Assembly (NCBI GenBank): GCA_021413675.1
Contig: JAIOQA010000050.1
Location: 1 to 64,000, forward strand
Direction: 5' to 3'
From: Deltaproteobacteria bacterium
GTDB taxonomy: Bacteria > Myxococcota_A > Polyangia > Haliangiales > Haliangiaceae
Length of the DNA stretch: 64,000 nt
The position numbers and the translations under genes are program-made. The notes below the pieces were generated by a model. That model searched no databases and was not told where the DNA came from. It was given only the letters and a program-made list of their open reading frames with translations. Of this stretch, positions 44,016 to 52,555 are shown piece by piece. Every line of letters begins with the position of its first letter. Positions within the stretch are counted from its first letter, which is position 1.

Positions 44016-44906
44016 ATGAGGAGCACGAGGAGCGTGCGGGGCGTCGCCGTGGTCACGGTCGGGGTGTTGATGCTGGCCGCGGTCTCGCGACCGGCGCGCG
44101 CCGACTCGACGACGACCTGCGAGGTCGATTCCTGGGGCGACGTCGTGTGCACGACGACCTCGTCGTCGTCTCCGGCGTACGGCAACGTGGGCCGGTCCAC
44201 CGTCGGCGGCGTCGCCGGGCTCACGATCCTCGCCGGCCTGGTCGCGTCGCTGTTCTACAGTCGCTCCGATTCGACCAACGTCGCCGCCGACCACGAACTC
44301 GCGCTCGGCATCATGGTCGGTGTCGAGCTGCTGCCCAACCCGCTGGTGATGTACCGCGACGGCGACGCGCCGGACCCCGCGCTGAAGGCGCAGTGGCAGC
44401 ACAAGGTCACCGTGATCGCCGAAGCCTGGGGCGGGGTCGTGCGCGACGCGAGCGCCGCCCCCGCGCCGATCGGCGGAGGTCGAGTCACCTTTGGCCGCGG
44501 TCGGCTGGGCCTCGACGTCGGCGGCGAGACCGCGGCCACGCCGTCGCGCGACAGCCTCGTGTCCGCCCACCTGCTGCTGCGCGCGCCGCCGCGTAGCCGC
44601 GCCGTCATCGCGCTCGGCATCGGCGCCGCCCGCGTCGCGTTCGGCGGGCAGGTCCGCACCGGCGTCGACGTGACCGTGCCGCACACGTACATCATCACGC
44701 ACGACGACACCACCGGCGCTGCAGACGTCGTCATCGTGAGCCGACCTGGCCTGTTCTTCGGCAACAAGGGCACCGACGTGCACTTCGATCTCGGCCTGAT
44801 CGTGCCGGTGGCGTCGCGCGTCGCCGTCGAGGTCGGCGGCGGCGTGTTCTCGTTCGACCATCAGATCAGCGCGCGCGGCGCGCTCGGCCTCGCGATCGGG
44901 CTGTAG
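44016..44906 (+). CDS. exported protein with beta-rich C-terminus, unknown function
   Basis: 296 residues from ATG 44016. Signal peptide (GVAVVTVGVLMLAAVSRPARA) followed by a short Cys pair, a hydrophobic helix (VGGVAGLTILAGLVASLFYS) and alternating strands in the C-terminal two thirds (RVTFGRGRLGLDVGGE, VHFDLGLIVPVASRVAVEVGGGVFSF, GALGLAIGL). The final hydrophobic strand ends in Leu. It may be a small outer-membrane beta protein. No family was recognised. Confidence 0.6.
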   Translation: MRSTRSVRGVAVVTVGVLMLAAVSRPARADSTTTCEVDSWGDVVCTTTSSSSPAYGNVGRSTVGGVAGLTILAGLVASLFYSRSDSTNVAADHELALGIMVGVELLPNPLVMYRDGDAPDPALKAQWQHKVTVIAEAWGGVVRDASAAPAPIGGGRVTFGRGRLGLDVGGETAATPSRDSLVSAHLLLRAPPRSRAVIALGIGAARVAFGGQVRTGVDVTVPHTYIITHDDTTGAADVVIVSRPGLFFGNKGTDVHFDLGLIVPVASRVAVEVGGGVFSFDHQISARGALGLAIGL

Positions 44907-44910
44907 CGCG

Positions 44911-46491
44911 TCAGGGCGCGGCGTCGACCGCGACGTCGGCCGCGCCGAAGGTCACGCGGCCGTCGCCATCCGCATCGATCAGCACCGGGTTCGCGATCGC
45001 GAACGGCGTGACGCCGGGCCGGCCCTTCTCCTGCTGGTACGTGCCGGTCATCTCGACGGGGATCGTGCCCTCACCGCCCGCGTCGACGCCGATCCACGTG
45101 TCGGCCGCGCCGACCTCGAGCGGGACCGAGATCGTGGTCTCGCGCTGCGCCGTGATCGGGATCGTCCGCGCGATCGTCCCGCCGACCCGGATCCGCGCGG
45201 CGTCGACGCCGCACCACGCGGCGTGGGCGATCGTGACCTCGAGCGTGACCGCCCCGCCCTTCGCGGTCAGCGCCTGGCCCGGCCCGGCGCTCGCGCCGCC
45301 GGCGGTCGCCCGCACCGCGAGCCACGGGCACGTCGTCGCGACCGCGCGCCGCCCCCGGATCGCCCCGACGAAGCCCGTGACATCGAACGGCGCGAGCCGG
45401 CGATCGGCCATGAACACGTAGCTCCGCGCGAGCCCGTCGCGCACGCCGTTCAGGTGATGCGTGTCGCTGTTGCCGACCGCGGTCACGAGCGCGCCGTGCG
45501 CGATCAGCGTGTAGAAGTCGCGGACGCTGTCGTCGATGCGCCGATCGCCGGGCGCGTTGAACGAGGTGTGGCCGTTGAGCACCTCGACCGCGTCGAAGCC
45601 GAGCGGGAACGGCGGCGGCCACGCCGTCCCGTTCCAGCCCGTGCCGTCGTAGAGCGCGTAGAAGCGGAAGCGCGGGTGGTTGACCTGCACGATCGGTCGC
45701 CCCGGCGCGGCGCGCGCGGCGTCCATCATCTGCGCGACCGACCAGCTCTTGATGGCCTCGAACGACGGCGAGCCGCCGCGCTCCTGATCGCGCGCGACCC
45801 CGACCGGGTACATGCCCAGGTGGACGCGATCGTTCCCGAACTCGTTGCCGGCGATCGTCGCGATCGCACCGTCGAGGCCCGCCGCGTGGATCGCGCCCGC
45901 GCCGTCGTCGTTGACGTCGTGGTTGGTCAGCGCGACGACGTCGATGCCGGCGGCGGCCTCGGTGCGCAGACGGATCGCGTCCGGCAAGCCCGAGTCGTTC
46001 GACGTGGCCGCGTGGACGTGGAGGTCCGCGGCCACCGCGCCATCGGCGCGCCACGCGCGCACCAGCGGGATCGTCAGCTCGGTCCGGCCGGTCGCGGCGA
46101 TCTCGATCTCCCCTTCCCAGCGCTCGTGCTCGAAACCGCGCCACGCCGACACCCGGTAGCGCCCCGGCGCGATCGCGCAGTCCTTCTTGCCGTCGCCGTC
46201 GAGCGGCAGCTCGCCGACGCCAGCGGTCACGACGATGCCATCCCACGTGCCGAGCGCCGTGCCGGCCTTGCAGAGCCCGGCGATCTGCCGCTTGCCGTCG
46301 TTGTAGTCGCGGGTCCCGAGGTGCACCGGCTCGGTGCCGCGCCAGAGCAGCACGCGCCCCGACAGCGGCGGGCCGTTCACCCCATCGGTGATCCGCACGA
46401 CGAGCGCCCCGGACGTGGTCGGCGTCGACGAGCGGCACGCGGCCAGCGCGACCGCGAGCACCGCGCCAGCGAGTTGAGCGGAGCGACGCAC
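44911..46491 (-). CDS. CehA/McbA-type PHP-domain metallohydrolase lipoprotein
   Basis: 526 residues. Lipobox ALAAC. After an Ig-like N-terminal part (about 25-150), the PHP-type metal site is complete: DLHVHA, a TNHD, GNEFG, VNHPR and GNSDTHH in the order seen in CehA/McbA-like phosphodiesterases and esterases. A C-terminal DADGDGRVTFG calcium-type loop closes the protein. The substrate is unknown. The enzyme would act outside the cytoplasm, tethered to a membrane. It is convergent with the exported protein at 44016 and lies downstream of a lytic transglycosylase. Confidence 0.88.
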   Translation of the reverse strand: MRRSAQLAGAVLAVALAACRSSTPTTSGALVVRITDGVNGPPLSGRVLLWRGTEPVHLGTRDYNDGKRQIAGLCKAGTALGTWDGIVVTAGVGELPLDGDGKKDCAIAPGRYRVSAWRGFEHERWEGEIEIAATGRTELTIPLVRAWRADGAVAADLHVHAATSNDSGLPDAIRLRTEAAAGIDVVALTNHDVNDDGAGAIHAAGLDGAIATIAGNEFGNDRVHLGMYPVGVARDQERGGSPSFEAIKSWSVAQMMDAARAAPGRPIVQVNHPRFRFYALYDGTGWNGTAWPPPFPLGFDAVEVLNGHTSFNAPGDRRIDDSVRDFYTLIAHGALVTAVGNSDTHHLNGVRDGLARSYVFMADRRLAPFDVTGFVGAIRGRRAVATTCPWLAVRATAGGASAGPGQALTAKGGAVTLEVTIAHAAWCGVDAARIRVGGTIARTIPITAQRETTISVPLEVGAADTWIGVDAGGEGTIPVEMTGTYQQEKGRPGVTPFAIANPVLIDADGDGRVTFGAADVAVDAAP

Positions 46492-46528
46492 GGCGATCTC
46501 AGCGAGGCGCAGCCAGGATCACGCGCGC

Positions 46529-47197
46529 TCAGCGACCGCCACGGGCCGCCGCTTCCTTGGCTTTTTCCTCGTAGTACCGGTCGAGCACGGTCTTCAGGTA
46601 CTGCCGCGTGTACTTGTACGGGGGGACGGTGTTGCCGTACTTCGCGATCGAGCCCGGGCCCGCGTGGTACCCGGCGATCGTCAGCACGATGTCGCCGTCG
46701 TACTTGTTCGCGAGCACGCGCAGGAGCCGGGTGCCGCCGAGGATGTTCTCGCGCGGATCCCACACGTCCTTCACGCCCATCTCGACGATGACCTCGGGCA
46801 TGAGCTGCATCAGCCCCTTGGCGTCCATCGACGACACGACCCGCGGGTCGTAGTCGCTCTCGCTGTGGATCACCGCGCGGATCAGCGCCTGCGGGATCCG
46901 GTACAGGTCGCTGGCCTCCTCGATGTACGCGTCGTAGCGGTGGAAGCGCTCGGGCGAATTGTCGCGCGAGGGCACCTTGTCGCAGCGCGGGCAGCCACCG
47001 CGCTCGGCCGCCGCCTTCGAGCCGTTCGACGGCGCCTCGTCGATGACCTTCTTCCACTTCCCGGCACCACCGCCGCGCGGCTTGATGTTGGTGAAGTGCA
47101 CGACGCCCTCGTCGTCGGTCCACGAGTAGATGTCGGCACGGACCGGGCGCGCGATCGCCAGGGCGAGGAGCAAGCAGGACAGGGGGACGACACGCAC
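46529..47197 (-). CDS. lytic transglycosylase with N-terminal DUF4124 domain
   Basis: 222 residues from GTG 47197; longer frames would run into the divergent nadB start. A signal peptide (LSCLLLALAIARPVRA) is followed by the DUF4124 motif DIYSWTDDEGVVHFTN, a Cys pair (CPRC), then a family-1 SLT domain: VIHSESDYDPRVVSSMDAKGLMQLMP, containing the catalytic Glu, and IAGYHAGPGSIAKYG. It cleaves peptidoglycan glycan strands to 1,6-anhydro-muropeptides in the periplasm. The last residues are Lys/Arg/Ala-rich. Confidence 0.92.
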   Translation of the reverse strand: MRVVPLSCLLLALAIARPVRADIYSWTDDEGVVHFTNIKPRGGGAGKWKKVIDEAPSNGSKAAAERGGCPRCDKVPSRDNSPERFHRYDAYIEEASDLYRIPQALIRAVIHSESDYDPRVVSSMDAKGLMQLMPEVIVEMGVKDVWDPRENILGGTRLLRVLANKYDGDIVLTIAGYHAGPGSIAKYGNTVPPYKYTRQYLKTVLDRYYEEKAKEAAARGGR

Positions 47198-47255
47198 GCA
47201 GCGAAATCGTAACAGGTGGGGTCCCCGACGGCAAAAACCCGCTACATTGCGGCGC

Positions 47256-48854
47256 ATGGCGTCGGCCTCCGAGACCCTCGAGACGGACTACCTCGTCCTC
47301 GGCACCGGCATCGCCGGGCTCAACTTCGCGCTCCTGGCCGCCGAGCACGGCAAGGTCACGATCGTCACCAAGAAGGGCATCTCGGACACGAACACGAACT
47401 GGGCCCAGGGCGGCGTCGCCGCGGTGCTCGGCTCGGACGACTCGGTCGAGCAGCACATCGAGGACACGCTCACGGTCGGCGACGGTCTCTGCGATCGCGA
47501 CATCGTCGAGCTGTGCGTCGCGGGCGGCCCGGCCGCGGTCGCGCGCTTCCTCGAGTTCGGCGTGCGCCTCGACCGCGGCGACGACGGCGGCCTCGACCTG
47601 ACCCGCGAGGGCGGCCACAGCCGCCGCCGCGTCGTCCACTACGCCGACGTCACCGGCCGCGAGATCCAGCGCGCCTTCAGCGAGGCGGTCCGCCGCCACC
47701 CCAGCATCACGATCATCGAGGACCACATCGCCGTCGACCTCCTGTCGATGGCCAAGTACGGCGGCGAGCCGGCGTGCTTCGGGGCGTACATCCTCGATCA
47801 GCGCACCGGCACGGTCCGCGCGATCGCCGCGCGCGCGACGATCCTGGCCACCGGCGGCGCCGGCAAGGTCTACGTCTACACCTCGAACCCCGACGTCGCG
47901 ACCGGCGACGGCATCGCGATGGCGTACCGCATCGGCGCGGCCGTCTCGGATCTCGAGTTCGTGCAGTTCCACCCCACGGTGCTCTACCACCCGCACGCCA
48001 AGAGCTTCCTCATCACCGAGGCCATGCGCGGCGAGGGCGGGATCCTGCGGACGCCCGACGGCAAGGCGTTCATGGAGAAGTACCACCCGAAGAAAGAGCT
48101 CGGCCCGCGCGATGTCGTGGCGCGCGCGATCGATCACGAGATCAAGGCGACCGGCGCGGACAACGTGCTGCTCGACATGACCCACCTCGACGGCGAGTTC
48201 GTGACCAACCGGTTCCCGAACATCGCCGAGCGCTGCGCCGAGCTCGGCATCGACATCACCCGCCAGCCGATCCCGGTCGTGCCCGCGGCCCACTACATGT
48301 GCGGCGGCGTGAAGGTCGACGCCGACGGCCAGACGACGATCAAGAACCTCTACGCGATCGGCGAGACCGCGCGCACCGGCCTGCACGGCGCCTGTCGCCT
48401 GGCCTCGAACTCGCTCCTCGAGGGCATGGTGTTCTCGGCGCGCGCCGCCGAGCACGCCCGCAACGCCCCGCGCGTCCGCCCGTCGCAGATCGCGCCGTGG
48501 AGCTCGGGCAACGCGACCGACTCCAACGACGCGATCGTCGTCGCGCTGAACTGGGAAGAGGTCCGCCGGTTCATGTGGTCGTACGTCGGCATCGTGCGCT
48601 CCGACAAGCGCATCGAGCGCGCGCGCCGCCGCATCGGCGTGCTGCGCGAGGAGATCAACGAGTACTACTGGGACTTCAAGATCACCGGCGATCTGATCGA
48701 GCTGCGCAACCTCGCGCTGGTCGCGCACCTGATCATCGAGAGCGCCCGGCGCCGCAAGGAATCGCGCGGCCTGCACTACACGCTCGACTACCCGAACAAG
48801 CTGCCCGAGGCGACGCCGTCGGAGATCCAGCTGACCAACGGCCCGCACGCCTGA
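47256..48854 (+). CDS. nadB: L-aspartate oxidase
   Basis: 532 residues. It oxidises L-aspartate to iminoaspartate in the first step of de novo NAD synthesis. The FAD-binding N-terminus reads GTGIAGLNFALLAAEHG. Family motifs are NWAQGGVAA, HYADVTGREIQRAF, HPTVLY, ARTGLHGACRLASNSLLEG and GGHSRRRVVHY; these distinguish it from fumarate reductase flavoproteins. Start at ATG 47256. nadA and nadC are not adjacent. Divergent from the transglycosylase. Confidence 0.95.
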   Translation: MASASETLETDYLVLGTGIAGLNFALLAAEHGKVTIVTKKGISDTNTNWAQGGVAAVLGSDDSVEQHIEDTLTVGDGLCDRDIVELCVAGGPAAVARFLEFGVRLDRGDDGGLDLTREGGHSRRRVVHYADVTGREIQRAFSEAVRRHPSITIIEDHIAVDLLSMAKYGGEPACFGAYILDQRTGTVRAIAARATILATGGAGKVYVYTSNPDVATGDGIAMAYRIGAAVSDLEFVQFHPTVLYHPHAKSFLITEAMRGEGGILRTPDGKAFMEKYHPKKELGPRDVVARAIDHEIKATGADNVLLDMTHLDGEFVTNRFPNIAERCAELGIDITRQPIPVVPAAHYMCGGVKVDADGQTTIKNLYAIGETARTGLHGACRLASNSLLEGMVFSARAAEHARNAPRVRPSQIAPWSSGNATDSNDAIVVALNWEEVRRFMWSYVGIVRSDKRIERARRRIGVLREEINEYYWDFKITGDLIELRNLALVAHLIIESARRRKESRGLHYTLDYPNKLPEATPSEIQLTNGPHA

Positions 48855-48965
48855 GGCTCGGCGGATCCGCGGTCCGTCGAGATACTCGACGCTCACGCTA
48901 GAATCTTCGTACTTTCCGACATGTCAGGCGCGCGCCACCTTGGTCTCACACCCAAGGAGGCCACC

Positions 48966-49292
48966 GTGCAGATCGACATCCACACCCGCCACCTCGATGA
49001 CACCGACGAGCTCCGCCGCGATGCGCGTGCCCGGCTGATCACCACGTTCGCGCGCTTCGCCGCCCGCATCCGGCGCGTGCGGGTCGTGATCGAGGACGTC
49101 AACGGCCCGCGCGGCGGCGTCGACAAGCGCTGCCGGATCGAGGTCGACGGCCTCGCGCACGGCCCGCAGGTCTTCGTCGCCGATGCCGACCATCCGTTCG
49201 CCGCGCTCGGCCGCGCGGTCGAGCGCGCCCGCCGCTGGGTCGCGCGCGCCGCGGTTCACCCGCGCCGCCCGGCGCGGGGTGCGATGGCCTGA
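48966..49292 (+). CDS. HPF/RaiA-like ribosome-associated protein (S30AE domain)
   Basis: 108 residues from GTG 48966, which has a perfect AAGGAGG ribosome site 6 bases upstream; an ATG further up (48921) lacks one. The sequence QIDIHTRHLDDTDELRRDARARL, RRVRVVIEDVNGPRGGVDKRCRIEVDG and HPFAALGRAVERARRWVAR matches the short sigma-54-modulation/S30AE fold, which blocks ribosomes during stress. It lacks the long C-terminal dimer domain. A TAGAAT at 48899 may be a -10 element. Confidence 0.8.
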   Translation: MQIDIHTRHLDDTDELRRDARARLITTFARFAARIRRVRVVIEDVNGPRGGVDKRCRIEVDGLAHGPQVFVADADHPFAALGRAVERARRWVARAAVHPRRPARGAMA

Positions 49293-49302
49293 TCGCCGGC
49301 GC

Positions 49303-50211
49303 CTACGCGAACAGCCGAGTACGCGCGGTCTCGCGGATCGCCGCGACCGCCTGGTTCTTGATCCGGCGCTCGGCGGTGATCGCGTAGAACCGCTCGCGCA
49401 CGTCGTCGGTCGAGCCGAGCAGCACGACCTCGTACTGCCCGCGGATCTGCGGCGCCAGCGCCGTCGGCGCGGCGAAGACGCCCCACCCCGCCTCGCCGAT
49501 CGTCTTGAGCAGCGCGCTGTCCTCGACCTCGGCGACGACCTTCGGGTGCACGTCGTTGCGCGCGAACCACTCCTCGAGCGCCCGGCGCAGCGGCGACTCC
49601 CAGGTCGGCAGCACCATCGGCGCGCCATCGAGGTTCTTCGGGAAGCCGCGCCGCGCGACGTCGAGCGAGCTCGCCGCGAAGAAGCTGGTGCCGCACTCAC
49701 CGAGGAGGTGGCTGTACGCCTTCACGCCCGACCCGACCGGCAGCGGCGCGTCCGACACGACGACGTCGACGGTGTGCGCCGCCAGATCGGCGAGCAGGCG
49801 CTCCGGCCGATCCTCGCGCAGGATCAGGTGCACCGCCGCACCGCCGCGCCGGAGCGGCTCGAGCAGCATCCGCGTGAGCAGCTTCGGCACCGCGTCGGCG
49901 ACGCCGATCGACAACCGCTCCGGCTGCCCGGTCGGCCGCCCACGCACCGTGTCCACGAGCTCGCGCCCGAGCGAGAAGATCTCCTCGGCGTAGCGCTGCA
50001 CCACGTGCCCGACCTCGGTCAACACGAGCCGCCGCCCCTGCCGGACGAACAGCCGCTCGCCCAGGACGTCCTCGAGCTGCTTGATCTGGGTCGAGATCGT
50101 CGGGTGGGTCAGGTGCAGCTTGGTCGCTGCCTGGGCGATCGTGCCCTCGCGCGCCACCATCCAGAAGTAGAGGAGGTGGTGGTAGTTCAACCACTCGAGC
50201 GGCTGGGTCAT
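49303..50211 (-). CDS. nhaR: NhaR-type LysR-family regulator
   Basis: 302 residues. The N-terminal LysR helix-turn-helix (LNYHHLLYFWMVAREGTIAQAATKLHLTHPTISTQIKQLE) and the ending RLFA, with ITAERRIKNQAVAAI just before, match the NhaR subgroup. The effector domain follows (GVADAVPKLLTRMLLEPL, VDVVVSDAPLP, GECGTSFFAA). NhaR activates sodium/proton antiporter genes and responds to Na+ in E. coli. No antiporter gene is adjacent here, so the target is elsewhere or different. Confidence 0.9.
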   Translation of the reverse strand: MTQPLEWLNYHHLLYFWMVAREGTIAQAATKLHLTHPTISTQIKQLEDVLGERLFVRQGRRLVLTEVGHVVQRYAEEIFSLGRELVDTVRGRPTGQPERLSIGVADAVPKLLTRMLLEPLRRGGAAVHLILREDRPERLLADLAAHTVDVVVSDAPLPVGSGVKAYSHLLGECGTSFFAASSLDVARRGFPKNLDGAPMVLPTWESPLRRALEEWFARNDVHPKVVAEVEDSALLKTIGEAGWGVFAAPTALAPQIRGQYEVVLLGSTDDVRERFYAITAERRIKNQAVAAIRETARTRLFA

Positions 50212-50427
50212 GGTCGAAAAAACCTACGCCACGAGGCGAATGCTGCAAGGCCCCCCACCGTGCGCTTTCACACCGGCCACCGTGAATCCGCGTTGACGAT
50301 CGGCCGCCCGCGACCGGCGCTCGGCGTCCCAACCACGCGAACTTGCTCGAGCCATCCCCGCGCGTTCGCCGGCGCCTGACCAGCCGTGCGCGCCGCGAGA
50401 GCTGGCATCCGCCTCGCAATAGCGTCG

Positions 50428-50512
50428 GTCCGTACTCCTCGCTGCACTTCGACGGACGGCCACGTAGCGAGGAGGGCCGCCGGGGCATCGTGCCCCGGCG
50501 GTCAGCTTTTTT
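50428..50512 (+). ncRNA. candidate structured small RNA 3' end (pseudoknot-like fold plus terminator)
   Basis: Two interleaved perfect stems, GTCCGT (50428-50433) with ACGGAC (50452-50457) and CTCCTCGCT (50435-50443) with AGCGAGGAG (50466-50474), have the 1-2-1'-2' order of an H-type pseudoknot. They run straight into a terminator hairpin and six T. No open reading frame ends here, so the terminator may close a non-coding transcript starting after 50212. The 5' end and promoter are not identified. No known RNA family was recognised. Confidence 0.45.
50477..50512 (+). terminator. strong rho-independent terminator with no gene upstream
   Basis: A perfect 11-bp stem (50477-50487 with 50491-50501) and 3-base loop are followed within 5 bases by six T (50507-50512). 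It is oriented on the plus strand, while the nearest upstream gene (nhaR) is on the minus strand. Confidence 0.85.
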
Positions 50513-50896
50513 CGGCGACGCCCCACGCGCCTCGCCATGCGAGGGCGTCGCCGAGATCGAGTTGTCAAAGAACAGCGCCAGCGAGCTCGCGCGCCGCCGC
50601 CAGCAGCGCGCCCACGGCGCGAGCGCTACCGCGACGCGTGTGCGATCGCCGCCCTCCTTCGTCGGCGCACGACGCGCCGGAGCACCAGCTGCGATCCGGA
50701 TCGCTGCGCGCGGCGCGGTCGCGGGTCATCGATCCGCGATGCCTTGACGATGACGCGACACCACGGCGCACTCACACCGAGCTCCTGGGACATCGAGTTC
50801 CATCCTCCGCCGGGTTCGCCAGGCGTTGCCCGGCGCATCAGCAACTCGCGTGCCGCGCGGGCCACCTGACGACATCCGCAGCCTTACGCGCGTCTC

Positions 50897-50974
50897 TGTC
50901 CGCCGGCCGGACAAAAACCGCCCGCCCGCCGGACACCTGTCCCGCGACCGGACGCGCGTGACCGCCGGCCGGAC
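50897..50974 (+). promoter_or_regulatory. array of four phased CCGGAC sites upstream of the AgmX-like gene
   Basis: CCGGAC occurs at 50907, 50929, 50948 and 50969, i.e. spaced 22, 19 and 21 bases, about two helical turns apart. Two copies lie in inverted repeats: TGTCCG...CGGACA (50897-50913) and GGACA-CC-TGTCC (50931-50942). The last site ends 24 bases before ATG 50998, and a TACGAT at 50985 could be the -10. This looks like a multi-site operator or activator platform. Confidence 0.5.
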
Positions 50975-50997
50975 GCCGTCGCTGATACGATCGGCGC

Positions 50998-52551
50998 ATG
51001 GCCATCGTTCGACGGCTCCTCGCGTCCGGGCCCATCCCACGCCTCGCCATCGCTGCCCGCCCCGCCCTGCTCGCGTCACTGCCGCTGCTCGTGGCCTGCA
51101 CCACCGGCGCACCGGCCGCGCCGCCGCGGCTCGTCCCCGCCGCACCCGCAGCCGCACCCACGACCGCCGCCCCGCCCGCGCTGCGCGTCGTCGCCTGCGC
51201 GGCGACCCAGCAGCCGATCACCCGCACGTTCTCGACCTACGCCGCGACCGCCGACGCGTCGGTCGAGACCGACGCCAGCGGGTGGGGCTCGATCCAGACC
51301 GGTGGCGTCGGGACGTTCGGAGGCCCACCGCCCACGCTCCAGCTCCGCGCGCCGGTCGTCGTCGGCGCGCTCGATGCCGCGATCGTCCGGCGCTATCTCC
51401 GGCGCCAGATGCTGCCGCTGGTCGACTGCTACGACCAGCGCCTCACCGTCGTACCGGCGCTCGCGGGCACGGTCGCGCTGCACTTCACGATCACCGCGCG
51501 CGGCGCGGTCGCCGATGCCACCGCCACCGGCGTCGACGGCGAGCTCGGTCGCTGCGTCGTCGCGGTCGTGGGTCGCATCGAGTTCCCGAGGCCCCGGCAG
51601 GGCACCGTCGACGTGACCTACCAGCTCGCGTATCGCAACCCCGCGCCGGTCGACGATCGCGAGCCGTGGGCGCCGTTCGACTCGCCGCAGTTCGAGCCGC
51701 TCGTGCCCAGCGACGCGGCCATCGCCGCGACCGAGGCCACCGTCACGGCGCGGTTGCCGGCGCTCGCCGCGTGCTTCGCGAGCCCCAGCGCCCCGACCGG
51801 CGCGCTGCGCGCGATGCTCGAGTTCGGCGACGACGGCGTGCTGGTCGCGCCGCGCGTCGGCGGGCTCGGCGACGCCGCGATCGAGGGCTGCCTCGCCGCC
51901 GCGCTCGACGGCGCGACCGTCGCCGATCCGGGCGCGGGCGGCGCGGTCGCCTGCGACCTCGCGCGCGGCGAGCCGCAGCCGTGGCGGATCACGCCCGATC
52001 CGCGCTACGCGCTGATCGAGGTCGGCCGCGATGTCCGGTATGCGGACAAGGCCATCGACCTCGCGGCCGATCGCTTCGACGTCCCGCCCGATCGCACCGT
52101 GCTGCTCGTTGCCGACGCGACGACGCCCGCCGCGCAGGTCGGCGCCGCGCTCGCGTGGACCGGGTCCCGGCGCACCGTGCTGCTCGCGGTGCGCGTCGGC
52201 GCCGGCGCGCCGACCTACGTCGCCGGGTTCGCGATGTCGCAGCCCGGCACGATCGCGCGCCACAGCGAGGCGCCGCGCGCCGCGCTCGGCCTCCGCGCCG
52301 GCAAGGTGTCGGCGTGCGTCGCTGGCGCGGCGCTGGGCGAGGCGGCGATCGACGATCGCGCGGCGATCGATCGCCTGCTCGCCACGGTCGCGACCCGCTG
52401 CGCCGCCGCGCGCTGCGAGCCGCTGGTCGAGATCGTCGCGACGCCCGACACCCCGGCCGGCGCGATCGCGGCCGCCAGCGCCGCCGCCGATCGCATCGCC
52501 ATGCGCGCGCTGGTCGCCGATCCGCTCCCGACCTGGCGCTGCGCGCCGTGA
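50998..52551 (+). CDS. lipoprotein with AgmX/PglI-type C-terminal domain and ExbD-like segment
   Basis: 517 residues. Lipobox LVAC, then an Ala/Pro spacer. Residues about 105-215 carry the AgmX/TonB-like pattern (LVDCYDQRL, GTVALHFTITARGAVADATATG, C followed by IEFPRPRQGTVDVTYQL). A second weaker copy follows (about 240-320). The last third includes RTVLLVADATTPAAQVGAAL, reminiscent of ExbD periplasmic segments. AgmX-type proteins are linked to myxobacterial gliding machinery, but the role here is inference. The TACGAT/ATG spacing suggests a very short leader. Confidence 0.65.
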   Translation: MAIVRRLLASGPIPRLAIAARPALLASLPLLVACTTGAPAAPPRLVPAAPAAAPTTAAPPALRVVACAATQQPITRTFSTYAATADASVETDASGWGSIQTGGVGTFGGPPPTLQLRAPVVVGALDAAIVRRYLRRQMLPLVDCYDQRLTVVPALAGTVALHFTITARGAVADATATGVDGELGRCVVAVVGRIEFPRPRQGTVDVTYQLAYRNPAPVDDREPWAPFDSPQFEPLVPSDAAIAATEATVTARLPALAACFASPSAPTGALRAMLEFGDDGVLVAPRVGGLGDAAIEGCLAAALDGATVADPGAGGAVACDLARGEPQPWRITPDPRYALIEVGRDVRYADKAIDLAADRFDVPPDRTVLLVADATTPAAQVGAALAWTGSRRTVLLAVRVGAGAPTYVAGFAMSQPGTIARHSEAPRAALGLRAGKVSACVAGAALGEAAIDDRAAIDRLLATVATRCAAARCEPLVEIVATPDTPAGAIAAASAAADRIAMRALVADPLPTWRCAP

Positions 52552-52555
52552 GCCG

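Larger units (their letters stand above)
50212..50997. other. 786-base intergenic region with structured-RNA and operator candidates
   Basis: No convincing protein gene: open frames here are short, Arg-rich and lack ribosome sites. It holds an orphan terminator with an upstream pseudoknot-like fold (50428-50512), a further strong hairpin (50514-50523 with 50543-50552, inner stem 50531-50543), and an array of CCGGAC sites (50897-50974). Confidence 0.6.

Noticed and set aside
46377-48896. Minus-strand frame spanning nadB and the transglycosylase
   Set aside because: Antisense of nadB; Arg/Asp/Val-rich shadow.
50514-50552. Hairpin just after the orphan terminator, considered as a second terminator
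   Set aside because: Stem is strong but no T tract follows on either strand; listed only as structure in the intergenic region.
50546-50568. TTGACA on the minus strand, considered as a promoter
   Set aside because: No -10-like hexamer at 16-19 bases; probably chance.
50386-50961. Short open frames in the nhaR / AgmX-like gap
   Set aside because: No ribosome site, extreme Arg/Ala/Pro content and overlap with structured RNA and repeat signals.
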